A DNA stretch of 64,000 nt from Candidatus Curtissbacteria bacterium RIFCSPHIGHO2_12_FULL_41_17 (GTDB lineage: Bacteria > Patescibacteriota > Microgenomatia > Curtissbacterales > GWA2-41-24), in assembly GCA_001774945.1 (NCBI GenBank), contig MFBL01000043.1:11442-75441 (forward strand), given 5' to 3'. Positions 1 to 8,929 of this stretch are shown in pieces. A program made the translations under genes and the position numbers. Position 1 is the stretch's first letter. Each line of letters starts with the position of its first letter. A model generated the notes under the pieces. That model ran no database searches. It was not told the origin of the DNA and worked only from the letters and a program-made list of their open reading frames with translations.

Positions 1-1413
1 TTTTCTGTTGTGCTGCTTTTACCGTTTTTGCTTTTTGCGTTGTACAAATTATTTAGCTTAATTGGCTGCAATAAAGAAAAAAGTTTTATCTTCACAATAT
101 TTTTTTTCTCAATACCCTGGATATTACAGCTAAGCTATACATTTACGACGGATATACCATTTTTGATCTTAGAAGTTTTTGCAATACTGTTTTATATACA
201 GGGATTTAAAGAGAATAAAACGACGAGTTTGTTGATTGGATCAATATTTGCCTCTTTAGCATTTTTAACAAGGCAGTTAGGGATACTTTTGGCATTTGCC
301 GCTTTTGTTACTGTCATTCTTAGCAGTAACAGCAAAAATCAAAAAATTAAAAATGCACTATTATCCTTAGGCATTCCTCTACTAACTCTTTTTTTGTATT
401 TATGGTGGTTAAGTTTTCCTGAAAATAAAACCATCGCCCAACTTAGCACGTATCGAGAGCTCAAAGAAACTTATTTTTATTCGTTTGCGCTTAATATTTT
501 GATAGAGAATCTTGCAAGGATTATTCACACAACCTTAAATCTGACCAGCCAAGCGTTAGGCTTATTATTTCCTATTATTTTATTGTTACTTTTAACTAAC
601 TTGAAAAGAGTATTTAATCTTGCGAATAAAAATAAACGCAGATTCACAGTTGCCACAATTGTTGCTGTAATTATCTATGCTATCGACATTATTAATTTCA
701 GAAAAGAATACACTGTTGGTTTCCCGTTTAATATCTACCAATATGAAAATCTTTTGCCAGTTCCTTGGGCACATATTTGGAAATATATAGTGTTAATTAG
801 TCTCCCAATACTTAGCTGTACAATTTATCTACAATACAAAAATGTAATTAAACTTAACAATTATCAACGATTTATATCTTTATCCTTTGTTTTTTTAGCA
901 ATTCCAACAGTGATCCATGTTGCAAAATGGGATATATATATAATTCCGTTTTTACCGCTCTCAATGTTATGGATTGCTAGTTCGACAAAAAAATTCACGC
1001 TAAATTTAAAACTTTCCTTGGTTGTTGTTTTAATATTGTTATTAGATTCAGTGCAAATGACAAAATTAAGATATAACGAGTCAGCTCTCATATGGGAAAA
1101 AGCTATGAAATTAGTAGACAGCGGAATAAGTCCTGCCGAAATTGACCCAAGTAACAATTTTGGCTGGTACTACTGGTTTTATTACGAAAAGTTGGCAAGC
1201 GATTCTATTAAATCTAACGACGGTAATAAGGATAAATCAGACTACGGATTTGTTATAGCAAAACCCGACCTTCCCAAATATAGAATCTATACTGAAAGAA
1301 TGATTCGTTATAGTAGCCTAAACACTACAAATTATAAAGTTCAAACGATTCCGCTTAGAAGTTTCTTGGTTAACTCGAAAATATATTTTATGCAACTTGA
1401 TGAAAGATACTAG
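1..1413 (+). CDS. GT-C (GT39-like) membrane glycosyltransferase, 5'-truncated by window edge
   Basis: Polytopic membrane protein of the dolichyl-phosphate-mannose-type (GT39/PMT-like) glycosyltransferase class, expected to move a sugar from a polyprenyl-phosphate donor to an acceptor outside the membrane. A GTG at 10 could serve as a start, but codons 1-9 already read in frame (FSV) and align with the ISV that precedes the same helix in the next gene. About 85-90 N-terminal residues, including the catalytic acidic loop, therefore lie outside the window. About nine hydrophobic segments are followed by a soluble C-terminal tail. It is a clear paralogue of the gene at 1400: both share FFFSIPWI, a TDIPF/SDIPF segment, TKLRY and a conserved tail. 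Its stop overlaps the next start by 14 bases. Acceptor and sugar are unknown. Confidence 0.8.
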   Translation, partial: FSVVLLLPFLLFALYKLFSLIGCNKEKSFIFTIFFFSIPWILQLSYTFTTDIPFLILEVFAILFYIQGFKENKTTSLLIGSIFASLAFLTRQLGILLAFAAFVTVILSSNSKNQKIKNALLSLGIPLLTLFLYLWWLSFPENKTIAQLSTYRELKETYFYSFALNILIENLARIIHTTLNLTSQALGLLFPIILLLLLTNLKRVFNLANKNKRRFTVATIVAVIIYAIDIINFRKEYTVGFPFNIYQYENLLPVPWAHIWKYIVLISLPILSCTIYLQYKNVIKLNNYQRFISLSFVFLAIPTVIHVAKWDIYIIPFLPLSMLWIASSTKKFTLNLKLSLVVVLILLLDSVQMTKLRYNESALIWEKAMKLVDSGISPAEIDPSNNFGWYYWFYYEKLASDSIKSNDGNKDKSDYGFVIAKPDLPKYRIYTERMIRYSSLNTTNYKVQTIPLRSFLVNSKIYFMQLDERY

Positions 1414-3058
1414 AAGCATTGCACTAATACTTTTAATAAGTGCCCTTTTTATTATACTCATGCTGCCATTGCAAAACAGCGTCTACAGTGATGATGTAGC
1501 TTTTTCTCAAAGTGTAAGACATTTGTTGCAAACTGGAGAACTAAAAGTTTCGGAGTATACTGCTGCAAGTTCTATAAGCCATATTTTATGGGGGTCTCTA
1601 TTCGCAAAGTTATTAGGATTTTCATTTACGTCACTGAATATTTCCGTAATAGTACTTTTGCCGATCCTGCTTATTAGCTTTTATAAATTACTAAGGATAA
1701 TTGGTGTCTCTACAGATAGAGGTTTCATCTTTACACTTTTTTTCTTTTCAATTCCCTGGATACCGTTTTTAACATACACATTCATGAGCGATATACCATT
1801 TTTAACCCTGGAAGTGTTAACAATCTTGTTCTATTTAAAATACTCAAAAGATAAAAATGTCAAATACCTAACAGTCAGCCTGGTTTTTGCAAGCATTGCG
1901 TTTTTGGCAAGACAACTTAGCTTGGCACTCATCGCAGGTATTGTAACTAGCATTTTATTAAACACAAAATTTTCTCTGAAAAGTGTAAAAAAAATGATCT
2001 TACCCCTTCTGATTCCACTGGTCACTATAATTTTTTATCATATCTGGTTATCGGCGCCCGGCAATAAAACTATGCCTCAATACTTTTATGAAGATCAAAT
2101 CAACGAAGTTTTAAAAAACTTCGTTCCGCTTACTAACATTTCTTTAAACATGCGCGTTTTGAACCTTTCTCTTTTTATGCATCGTACCCTTAATTACGCA
2201 AGCCAGGCGATGGGCTTACTGTTTCCGCTAATCTTTGTTTTAATTATTTCAAATATACCAAAAGTAAAGAGATTTATAAAAAGAAATTTTAGAATTATTA
2301 TTTTTTCAACAACAGTAGCCGGATTGCTATACTTGCTGGACGTTATTAATTTTAGAAAGGAATATTATGCCGGATTCCCACTTAACGAATACGAATACGA
2401 ATCTTTATTCCCGATTCCATGGGCTCACATATGGAAATATCTTGTAATCCTATCAATACCTTTTTGGTCTGTACTAATGGCAAAAACCTATACAAACGGA
2501 TCGCAAAAAATAGACGCGCAAAAAAGATACCTTATAATTACTTTTTTAGGTGTTCTCTTTATGACCGTGATTACTTTTCAGTCGTGGGATCGTTATGTAC
2601 TTCCGTTGCTACCATTTGTGTTTATTTATTTAGCAAGAGTTACCAAGACATTAAAATTCAACTTATTAATATCAGTTCCAATCGTCGCATTATTTTTGAT
2701 CGACGCTATTCAAATGACAAAATTAAGATATGATGAGGCCGGACTGCTTTACAAAATTGGGAATCAACTAGTACAGCAAGGAGCCGAACCTTCGACAATC
2801 GACTTAAACAGAGACCAGGGCTGGGATATCTGGTTCTATTACGAGAAAGGAGTTCAAGAGCAAATTAAAGAAGCAAACGGAGATAAAACTAAGATAAATT
2901 TCCGCGTGTACCCCTTACCCAAAAAGAATATAAAATATGGCATCTACACGGACAGGATGATTAAATATCAAACCTTGAATATCGACGAAGATAGTTTCTT
3001 TATCATTCCTTTTAAAAGTTTGTTCGTCTCTTCAAAATTAACATTTGTAAATTACTGA
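1400..3058 (+). CDS. GT-C (GT39-like) membrane glycosyltransferase, tandem paralogue
   Basis: A 552-residue polytopic membrane protein with about ten hydrophobic segments and a soluble C-terminal region of about 90 residues. The first helix (residues about 8-25) is followed by an acidic pair in SVYSDDVAFSQS, the position where GT-C enzymes carry catalytic acids in the first extracytoplasmic loop. ATG at 1400 is preferred over the adjacent TTG at 1397. It overlaps the end of the preceding paralogue, and its own stop overlaps the next ATG (TGATG), so the three genes form one transcription unit. Family-level role: polyprenyl-phosphate-sugar-dependent glycosyltransferase. Substrate unknown. The two paralogues are similar along their whole length, which points to a tandem duplication. 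Confidence 0.8.
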   Translation: MKDTRSIALILLISALFIILMLPLQNSVYSDDVAFSQSVRHLLQTGELKVSEYTAASSISHILWGSLFAKLLGFSFTSLNISVIVLLPILLISFYKLLRIIGVSTDRGFIFTLFFFSIPWIPFLTYTFMSDIPFLTLEVLTILFYLKYSKDKNVKYLTVSLVFASIAFLARQLSLALIAGIVTSILLNTKFSLKSVKKMILPLLIPLVTIIFYHIWLSAPGNKTMPQYFYEDQINEVLKNFVPLTNISLNMRVLNLSLFMHRTLNYASQAMGLLFPLIFVLIISNIPKVKRFIKRNFRIIIFSTTVAGLLYLLDVINFRKEYYAGFPLNEYEYESLFPIPWAHIWKYLVILSIPFWSVLMAKTYTNGSQKIDAQKRYLIITFLGVLFMTVITFQSWDRYVLPLLPFVFIYLARVTKTLKFNLLISVPIVALFLIDAIQMTKLRYDEAGLLYKIGNQLVQQGAEPSTIDLNRDQGWDIWFYYEKGVQEQIKEANGDKTKINFRVYPLPKKNIKYGIYTDRMIKYQTLNIDEDSFFIIPFKSLFVSSKLTFVNY

Positions 3059-4953
3059 TGAAATTAATCAGAGCCAATTTTCTCATTATTACCATCTTTT
3101 TCGGTGTATTAATTACTCTCAGTCTTCCGCATATATTCCGCTATCTTGCACTCGGTTCAAAATACACGACGCTCATCATAAGCGGGCCATCAGCAACTGC
3201 GACAAGCTGGGAAGAAACTTATACTTACGCAACGGAAGCAAACAGAATTAAAAACAACCAGCCAATCAATGACCCGTATATTTATGAATACAGAAACAAG
3301 CCTTCTCCATTAATCTCCGAATTAGTTCCGTCTGTTCTTTTGGGAGTACCCGCCAAAGTATTATCAACATCTTTAGTTTTTATACTGGCAAAAATCTTCG
3401 TTTTACCGCTTACAATTTTCGTATGGTACCTTATAGCCAGACAACTTGGCTATTCAAAAAAAGCCAGTATTTGCGCAGCCCTAACAAGTTTTATCTTACA
3501 GAAGCTTTTTGTCTACATTCCATATTTTCCTAAAATATTCTCTTACGAATTTGATGGCTACCTTGAAGCCCAAAGAATTTATTTTCCCCTGATATCCTCG
3601 TTTATTACATCAATCACTATCTTATTTATTTTAAAAATTCTGGATAATAGATTCCCACGGCCTAAAGGCCGTGGTTCTCTAGTCTTCGCTCAAAATTCGC
3701 TTCATCTTCGGCAGATACAGTGCCATGCGGTCCTCGTCCTTCGGACTGCGGGCCTAAAATGCTGGAGTTTTTTCGCTCAGAATAAAAAAATGAAGTATGT
3801 ACTATTAGCCGGAATATTACCGGGCTTACTTTTTTATACCTACTTTTTTGCATGGACCTTAATTTGGTCGTCACTAATATTATTTTTAATCAGTTTGAAA
3901 ATATCCGGCTGGCACATCCAGGCAAAAAAATTACTTGCTGTTCTGGCAGTTGGATTATTAATCGGCCTTCCTTATTTTCTAAACTTACTGTTCTTTTATC
4001 AAAATCCATCGAGAAGCGATTTCATTTTAAGGACCATAAGTTTCCCAATAATTGATTGGAATATACCGATAATATTCAGGTTTTTGACATTTTTTTGTTT
4101 GATTACTTTTTTTGGTAAAAAATGGTTAAAAAGTCCCGACAAAAGATTATTAATCTTAATCTACTTAACGGCGGCATTTTTGCCCTTAGTCTCAAAAATA
4201 ATTTTTCAGGCGGATAACCAAACAGACCATTGGTACGAGCGTTTCTTATACCCATTATCAACCTTTTTACTTGTTCTTTTTGCGGCCGACATAAAACAAC
4301 TAGGCCTCAAAATCAAAAATTTTATTTTTCTGGCATTTTTACTTTTGGCAATTCTGAAGTTTGATATTAGTATTTACAACGAGATCAAAAGACCATCCGA
4401 ATATTTCACAATTGGTCTACCCCGACTAGATCTTTATCATTGGATGGCCAAAAATCTGCCAAAAAACAGCGTAGTTGGATCACTAAGTTTTAAGGAAGAA
4501 ATCTATTTGACGGCATACACGCCTCTCTATGCTTATCTGCCTCAAGCATACAAAACAATAGCGCCGACAAAAGAAATTACGGATAGATATTTATTTCTGG
4601 CTCGCCAAATCGGTGTTGGTCCCGAATTTATAAAACAAGTCTTTATCATGCCCGACCAGTCTTACAGTAACCCTGATTCAATTCAGGCAAAGGACGGTAA
4701 CGGCTTTATGGTTCTTCTCGGTATCGCCAACCATTTCGACAAGTTTCCATACCCGTCTCACTACAAAATACAACAAGATTTAGTCCAGTCGCTCAACAAA
4801 TCGATAAATCAAATCGGCCGTCTTGATTATTTATTGATAGGCCCATTAGAAAGAGAAGCATCTCCAGATTTTGCCAAAAACACCAAATGCCAGCTTATAT
4901 TCCAAAATGTCACATACAAACTCTACCGCTTCCACAATTGTTCTGTCCGGTAA
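3058..4953 (+). CDS. Polytopic membrane protein, GT-C glycosyltransferase-like, with in-frame repeat insertion
   Basis: A 631-residue membrane protein starting at the ATG that overlaps the previous stop. After the first helix there is an acidic loop (TSWEETYTYATEAN), then many hydrophobic segments and a soluble C-terminal third beginning near residue 460. The layout suits a GT-C glycosyltransferase, but I cannot assign a family, sugar or acceptor. Residues about 198-241 are odd: unlike the flanking helices they are Arg/Gln/Cys-rich and are encoded by a GC-richer segment (3650-3781) that opens with a perfect palindrome. This looks like a dispersed repeat inserted in frame, extending a loop between two helices. 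Last gene of its block; 76 bases separate it from the next gene. Confidence 0.7.
   Translation: MKLIRANFLIITIFFGVLITLSLPHIFRYLALGSKYTTLIISGPSATATSWEETYTYATEANRIKNNQPINDPYIYEYRNKPSPLISELVPSVLLGVPAKVLSTSLVFILAKIFVLPLTIFVWYLIARQLGYSKKASICAALTSFILQKLFVYIPYFPKIFSYEFDGYLEAQRIYFPLISSFITSITILFILKILDNRFPRPKGRGSLVFAQNSLHLRQIQCHAVLVLRTAGLKCWSFFAQNKKMKYVLLAGILPGLLFYTYFFAWTLIWSSLILFLISLKISGWHIQAKKLLAVLAVGLLIGLPYFLNLLFFYQNPSRSDFILRTISFPIIDWNIPIIFRFLTFFCLITFFGKKWLKSPDKRLLILIYLTAAFLPLVSKIIFQADNQTDHWYERFLYPLSTFLLVLFAADIKQLGLKIKNFIFLAFLLLAILKFDISIYNEIKRPSEYFTIGLPRLDLYHWMAKNLPKNSVVGSLSFKEEIYLTAYTPLYAYLPQAYKTIAPTKEITDRYLFLARQIGVGPEFIKQVFIMPDQSYSNPDSIQAKDGNGFMVLLGIANHFDKFPYPSHYKIQQDLVQSLNKSINQIGRLDYLLIGPLEREASPDFAKNTKCQLIFQNVTYKLYRFHNCSVR
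3650..3781. repeat. Palindrome-headed dispersed repeat inserted inside a CDS
   Basis: The segment is GC-richer than its surroundings and begins with a perfect 9-bp stem, CCACGGCCT-AA-AGGCCGTGG, at 3655-3674. A second small inverted repeat, GTCC-TTC-GGAC, lies about 80 bases downstream. Palindromes of this form occur at the ends of IS200/IS605-type elements and MITE-like derivatives, which is the basis for suspecting a mobile-element relic. The reading frame stays open across it. No second perfect copy is visible in the window. Exact borders are approximate because no clear target duplication is seen. Confidence 0.55.
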
Positions 4954-4986
4954 CTCAAAAAATGCGTATCAAACCAAAAATATGTG

Positions 4987-5015
4987 ATAAAATTTGCTTC
5001 AGCAAACGATATAAT
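4987..5015 (+). promoter_or_regulatory. Probable promoter of the DegT gene
   Basis: A perfect -10 hexamer TATAAT lies at 5010-5015, 14 bases before the ATG at 5030. The -35 region (around 4987-4992) is poor. A small palindrome TTTGCT-TC-AGCAAA (4993-5006) sits in the spacer and could be a regulator site. The expected start of transcription would leave a leader of under 10 bases, too short for a normal ribosome-binding site. Confidence 0.45.
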
Positions 5016-5029
5016 CATAAGCAAAATTT

Positions 5030-6124
5030 ATGATTCCCGTTATTGACCTGAAAATTACGGAAAAGCAAAACAGAGCGATAAAAAAACGCGTTTCAAAAGT
5101 CATAGATTCCAGGTCTTATATTTTGGGAAAAGAGCTTGATGCTTTCGAAAAAGAATTCGCCAAAATCACTAAGGTAAAAAAAGCCATTGGGGTAGGTAAT
5201 GGTACCGACGCCCTGAGACTTTCTCTTAGAGCTTTGGGTATTGGCGCCGGTGACAAGGTTTTAACAGTGTCTCTCACATCGCCTTTTACAGCTATTGCCA
5301 TAATAGAAGAAGGGGCGGTACCGGTTTTTTGCGATGTGGACGAAAATACATGGACAATTGATCCTCGCGACATCATCAAACGGATAGACAAAAAAGTGAA
5401 AGCCATCATTCCTGTGCATCTTTATGGCAATCCGTCAGACATGAAATCAATAAATAAAATCGCAAAAAAATTTAATCTAAAAGTCGTAGAAGATGCCTGT
5501 CAAGCCCATTTGGCTCAAATAGATAATATTTTAGTTGGAAACTGGGGAGATGCAGCAGCCTTTAGTTTTTACCCGACAAAAAATCTCGGCGCGATGGGTG
5601 ATGCCGGAGCGGTAGTAACCAATAACGGCCAGCTTGCAAAGCACATTAGAATTTTAAGACATGGCGGTCAAACAAAAAGGTTTTGGCATGCGTACAGTGG
5701 GTTCAACAGCAGGCTTGATGAAATTCAAGCGGCAGTTTTAAGAGTAAAATTGAAATCACTAAAAAAACACAACACCAGCAGGTCAAAAATTGCTCGCACA
5801 TACAAACAAGAATTAGCGAATCTCCCGATTTCATTTCAGCAAGCAGTTATTGGCGGAAAATCGGCAAACCACTTATTCGTGATAAGAGTAAAGCAGCGCG
5901 ATAAGTTACATAAATATTTGCTCCAAAACGGGGTCGCAAGCGACATATATTACCCTTACCCGGTCCACGTCCAACCGGCATTTAAGAAGTTTTCGTCAGG
6001 CAGTCTGCCAATCACCGAAAAACTTACAAAAGAGTTGCTCGCTCTGCCATTTTATCCGAATCTCTCTGCGCCGGACCAGAAAAGGGTAATTCGAGCGATA
6101 AAAAGTTTCTTTAAAAATAACTAG
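5030..6124 (+). CDS. DegT/DnrJ/EryC1/StrS-family sugar aminotransferase (WbpE-like candidate)
   Basis: PLP-dependent aminotransferase of 364 residues that installs an amino group on a keto-sugar nucleotide in the cytoplasm. Visible family marks are the cofactor-loop motif GNGTDALRL (near 56-64), Asp155 in VVEDACQAH, and the Schiff-base lysine Lys184 in FYPTKNLGAMGDAGA. It stands just upstream of the operon with a 2-epimerase, a Gfo/Idh oxidoreductase and a UDP-HexNAc 6-dehydrogenase. That context suggests a WbpE-type role, transaminating UDP-3-keto-GlcNAcA at C3. Positional specificity (C3 or C4) cannot be read from the sequence. It has its own TATAAT box and is separated by 47 bases from the next gene. 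Confidence 0.88.
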   Translation: MIPVIDLKITEKQNRAIKKRVSKVIDSRSYILGKELDAFEKEFAKITKVKKAIGVGNGTDALRLSLRALGIGAGDKVLTVSLTSPFTAIAIIEEGAVPVFCDVDENTWTIDPRDIIKRIDKKVKAIIPVHLYGNPSDMKSINKIAKKFNLKVVEDACQAHLAQIDNILVGNWGDAAAFSFYPTKNLGAMGDAGAVVTNNGQLAKHIRILRHGGQTKRFWHAYSGFNSRLDEIQAAVLRVKLKSLKKHNTSRSKIARTYKQELANLPISFQQAVIGGKSANHLFVIRVKQRDKLHKYLLQNGVASDIYYPYPVHVQPAFKKFSSGSLPITEKLTKELLALPFYPNLSAPDQKRVIRAIKSFFKNN

Positions 6125-6130
6125 ATTCTC

Positions 6131-6159
6131 TGTGAATGAAGTATATTCTGTGCTAGAAT
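6131..6159 (+). promoter_or_regulatory. Probable promoter of the 6172-16713 operon
   Basis: TAGAAT at 6154-6159 is preceded 17 bases upstream by TGTGAA (6131-6136), a weak but correctly spaced -35. The upstream context TGTGC before TAGAAT adds a partial extended -10. The ATG at 6172 is 12 bases from the -10, again predicting a very short leader. No other promoter-like gap occurs before 16713, so this probably drives the coupled operon. Confidence 0.4.
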
Positions 6160-6171
6160 TAGCTTCAACTC

Positions 6172-7149
6172 ATGCGTGTAAAACAAAAAATAATTGGAGT
6201 CACCGGTGCAGCCGGTTTCATTGGTAGTCATTTATGCGAGAAATTATTAAATAATGGTTACAAAGTAATAGCTGTCGACAATTTGTCAAAAGGCAGTAAA
6301 AATAACATACGAGATTCCCTGAAAAACAAGAGTTTTAATTTTTTTAAGGCTGACATAAGCAATCCAAAAACAGCAAGGAAGTCATTTGCCAACGTAGACG
6401 GTGTTGTCCATCTAGCTGCCTCTAAAATCCCAAGGTACGGAGGAAGGCTGGAAACTTTACTTGTAAACACCGAGGGAACAAAAAATATCTTAGAGGCGAT
6501 AAAAAATAAGAAATCAAAGTTCATCTTTGCTTCGACGCCAGATGTCTACGGCAAAAACCCCAAAATACCATTTTCGGAAGACAGTGATCTTACTGTCGGT
6601 TCACCGGAGGTGGCAAGATGGGCCTATGCGGCTTCTAAAATTTTTGACGAGCATCTTTGTTTTGGGTATTGGGAAGAATATAAAGTTCCTTTTGTCATTC
6701 TACGTCTATTTGGAGTTTATGGTCCGCGTCAGCACAGAAGCTGGTGGGGAGGGCCGCAAGCGCTTTTTATAGACAAGATCATAGCCGGAAAAGAAATTGA
6801 GATCCATGGTGATGGTCACCAGACAAGAACTTTTATTTATATCGATGATGTTGTTGAAGCACTCATTAAATCTATATCGTCCGAAAAAGCGAATAACCAA
6901 ATAATTAACATCGGTACAACGCATGAAATTTCCATTATCGAACTTGGAAAATTAATTTCTAAACTTCTCCAAAAACCGCTCAAGATTAAAAAAGTACCGT
7001 ATCGGTCTTTTACAGGCAAGAAATATGAAGATGTGAGAAGAAGGACTCCGACAATTAAAAAAGCTAAAGAGTTATTAAATTGGGAGCCAAAAGTCTCATT
7101 GGCTGAAGGACTTAAAGAAACAATAAGTTGGCACTTAAAAACTAAATGA
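6172..7149 (+). CDS. NAD-dependent epimerase/dehydratase (extended SDR)
   Basis: Extended short-chain dehydrogenase of 325 residues acting on a nucleotide sugar. It has the NAD-binding Rossmann motif GAAGFIGS near the N-terminus, the catalytic YxxxK as YAASK, and the family segment LRLFGVYGPRQ. The C-terminal region contains the usual LLNWEPKVSLAEGL substrate-domain ending. This architecture covers UDP-hexose 4-epimerases and UDP-GlcA-processing enzymes and the sequence does not decide between them. An Arg-rich FTGKKYEDVRRRTP stretch replaces the more usual GDV/RPD motif. First gene of the coupled operon; its TGA overlaps the ATG of the next gene (ATGA). Confidence 0.85.
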   Translation: MRVKQKIIGVTGAAGFIGSHLCEKLLNNGYKVIAVDNLSKGSKNNIRDSLKNKSFNFFKADISNPKTARKSFANVDGVVHLAASKIPRYGGRLETLLVNTEGTKNILEAIKNKKSKFIFASTPDVYGKNPKIPFSEDSDLTVGSPEVARWAYAASKIFDEHLCFGYWEEYKVPFVILRLFGVYGPRQHRSWWGGPQALFIDKIIAGKEIEIHGDGHQTRTFIYIDDVVEALIKSISSEKANNQIINIGTTHEISIIELGKLISKLLQKPLKIKKVPYRSFTGKKYEDVRRRTPTIKKAKELLNWEPKVSLAEGLKETISWHLKTK

Positions 7150-7877
7150 TTTACTTTCTAATTCCCTCTTTTAACGACTGTGAAAACTTTGCCGATTTGC
7201 TTAAAAATATTGCAAAGACCATAAAGCGCCAGAGATATAAAGTAACTATTGTCAACGACGGCTCTACAGATAAAACAAAGCAGGTTATAAAGGAGCTTTC
7301 AAAGAAATATCCGGTCACAATGATTGGCTATGATAAAAACAGAGGACCGGGATACGCTTTTAAATTTGGTTTTAATTATTTAATCCCAAGACTCAAAGCC
7401 GATGATTTAGTAATAACTATGGAGGCGGACAACACTGCAGATTATTTTATTCTTAAAAGAATGATTCAAGAATCCAATAACTTCGATGTGATACTAGCAT
7501 CACCATATTCCGGGGCAGGGGCTTTTTTAGGCATAAATTTACAAAGAAAAATTTTAGGACACGTTGCCAGTATTTTAGATCGCTTTATCTTTAGATTAAA
7601 AAACATTAAAACGTACTCGTCATTTTATAGAATTTACAGGGTAGCGATTCTTAAAAAGGCGAAAAAAGTATATGGTGATAAATTCATTACCGAAGATGGC
7701 TTTTCGTCTGTTATAGAGATTTTGATCAAGCTTGCAAAAGTTGACGCAAAATTTACCGAAGTTCCAGCAGTCGTTGACTGGAGGAGTCGGAAGGGTAAAA
7801 GCAAAATGAAAATTACAAAAACAATAACTCGCCATCTAAGATTATACCAAGAATATCTTCAAGGAAAATATAACTAA
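7146..7877 (+). CDS. GT2-family glycosyltransferase (DPM1-like)
   Basis: GT-A fold glycosyltransferase of 243 residues with no convincing membrane anchor. The N-terminal IPSFND and the nucleotide-binding IVNDGSTDKT motif are typical of GT2. The metal-binding acidic motif appears as MEADNTAD near residue 100. The Arg-rich end (VDWRSRKGKSKMK) resembles polyprenyl-phosphate mannosyltransferase-like members, so a polyprenyl-phosphate acceptor is possible. Coupled on both sides (ATGA upstream, TAATG downstream). Donor sugar unknown. Confidence 0.85.
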   Translation: MIYFLIPSFNDCENFADLLKNIAKTIKRQRYKVTIVNDGSTDKTKQVIKELSKKYPVTMIGYDKNRGPGYAFKFGFNYLIPRLKADDLVITMEADNTADYFILKRMIQESNNFDVILASPYSGAGAFLGINLQRKILGHVASILDRFIFRLKNIKTYSSFYRIYRVAILKKAKKVYGDKFITEDGFSSVIEILIKLAKVDAKFTEVPAVVDWRSRKGKSKMKITKTITRHLRLYQEYLQGKYN

Positions 7878-8929
7878 TGAAAACGAAAATAGTTTCAATA
7901 GTTGGTGCGAGACCGAATCTTATTAAATTGGCAGCTTTACATCCTAGACTTCGCAAAGATTTCAACCATATCATAATCCATACAGGACAGCATTATGATT
8001 TAGAGCTTTCAAAACATTTTTTCGATGAGCTGGATATTCCAGAGCCCAACTATAATCTACATGTCGGCTCAGCGACTCATGGAATCCAAACAGCTAGAAT
8101 CCTTTCTGGATGCGAAAGGATTCTACTGACTGAAAAGCCCTTTACTGTCTTGGTCTATGGGGATACAAATTCGACATTGGGAGGGGCTCTAGCTGCTGCA
8201 AAATTGCGTATCCCGACTGTGCACATTGAATCCGGGATGAGAAGTTACGATCGGTCAATGCCCGAAGAGATAAATAGAGTAATTACGGATCATATTTCAT
8301 CATTATTATTGTGTCCTTCTGCTTCTGCTGCCAAATTTCTTAAAAAAGAAGGAATTACCAAAAACGTATTTTTTACTGGCGACGTTATGTACGATATTTT
8401 TTTAAAAATTAAGCCCAACCATCTGGTTTTGAAAAGATTTAATTTGAAGCCCAAAAGTTACTATTTTGCAACTGTCCATCGCCAAGAAAATACAGACAAC
8501 CTTCAACGTCTTCGTCAAATATTTAATATTTTTGAAGCTTTAGATAGACCAGTTATTTTGCCAATCCATCCCAGAACTAGGAAAGCTCTTTCTCGAATTA
8601 AAATAAGTCTAAAAAATACTAAACTTGTAGAACCTGTCAAATTTTCCGATAATATTGCCCTTGAACAGAATTCTTCGGTGATATTGACAGATTCTGGCGG
8701 CATTCAAAAAGAAGCCTATTGGTTAAGAATTCCCTGTCTGACTCTACGAAATACTTCGGAATGGCTCGAAACAGTTAAAAGCGGGTGGAATCATATTACG
8801 GATTTAGATAGTGAACTTATCTTAAAATATACGACACAAAGGGTTAAACAATCTAAAACACACCCCCAATATTATGGAAAGGGCGATTCTGCTAAAAAGA
8901 TAATCGATGTCATCAAGAAATGGCTATGA
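7877..8929 (+). CDS. wecB: UDP-N-acetylglucosamine 2-epimerase (WecB/WbpI family)
   Basis: GT-B-fold enzyme of 350 residues that inverts C2 of a UDP-N-acetylhexosamine. Family marks are GARPNLIKLAAL at the N-terminus, TGQHYD, VYGDTNSTLGG, HIESGMRS, PEEINRVITDH, TVHRQENTD and TDSGGIQKEA, in the expected order. In E. coli WecB makes UDP-ManNAc; WbpI of Pseudomonas acts on UDP-GlcNAc3NAcA. Its operon partners (oxidoreductase, 6-dehydrogenase, a nearby aminotransferase) make the WbpI-like role at least as likely. The stop overlaps the next ATG (ATGA), so it is translationally coupled. Confidence 0.92.
   Translation: MKTKIVSIVGARPNLIKLAALHPRLRKDFNHIIIHTGQHYDLELSKHFFDELDIPEPNYNLHVGSATHGIQTARILSGCERILLTEKPFTVLVYGDTNSTLGGALAAAKLRIPTVHIESGMRSYDRSMPEEINRVITDHISSLLLCPSASAAKFLKKEGITKNVFFTGDVMYDIFLKIKPNHLVLKRFNLKPKSYYFATVHRQENTDNLQRLRQIFNIFEALDRPVILPIHPRTRKALSRIKISLKNTKLVEPVKFSDNIALEQNSSVILTDSGGIQKEAYWLRIPCLTLRNTSEWLETVKSGWNHITDLDSELILKYTTQRVKQSKTHPQYYGKGDSAKKIIDVIKKWL

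Noticed and set aside
1390..1413. Frameshift joining the first two GT39-like genes into one
   Set aside because: Each has its own complete tail and they align with each other as duplicates, so they are separate overlapping genes.
2419..2733. 104-residue plus-strand ORF inside a membrane glycosyltransferase gene
   Set aside because: It lies in another frame of a clearly coding gene, has no family motif and no ribosome-binding site; many similar shadow frames occur in the window.
3662..3874. Minus-strand 70-residue ORF across the palindromic repeat
   Set aside because: Translation of the repeat itself on the other strand; no start signal or known family, though it supports the view that the segment is foreign.
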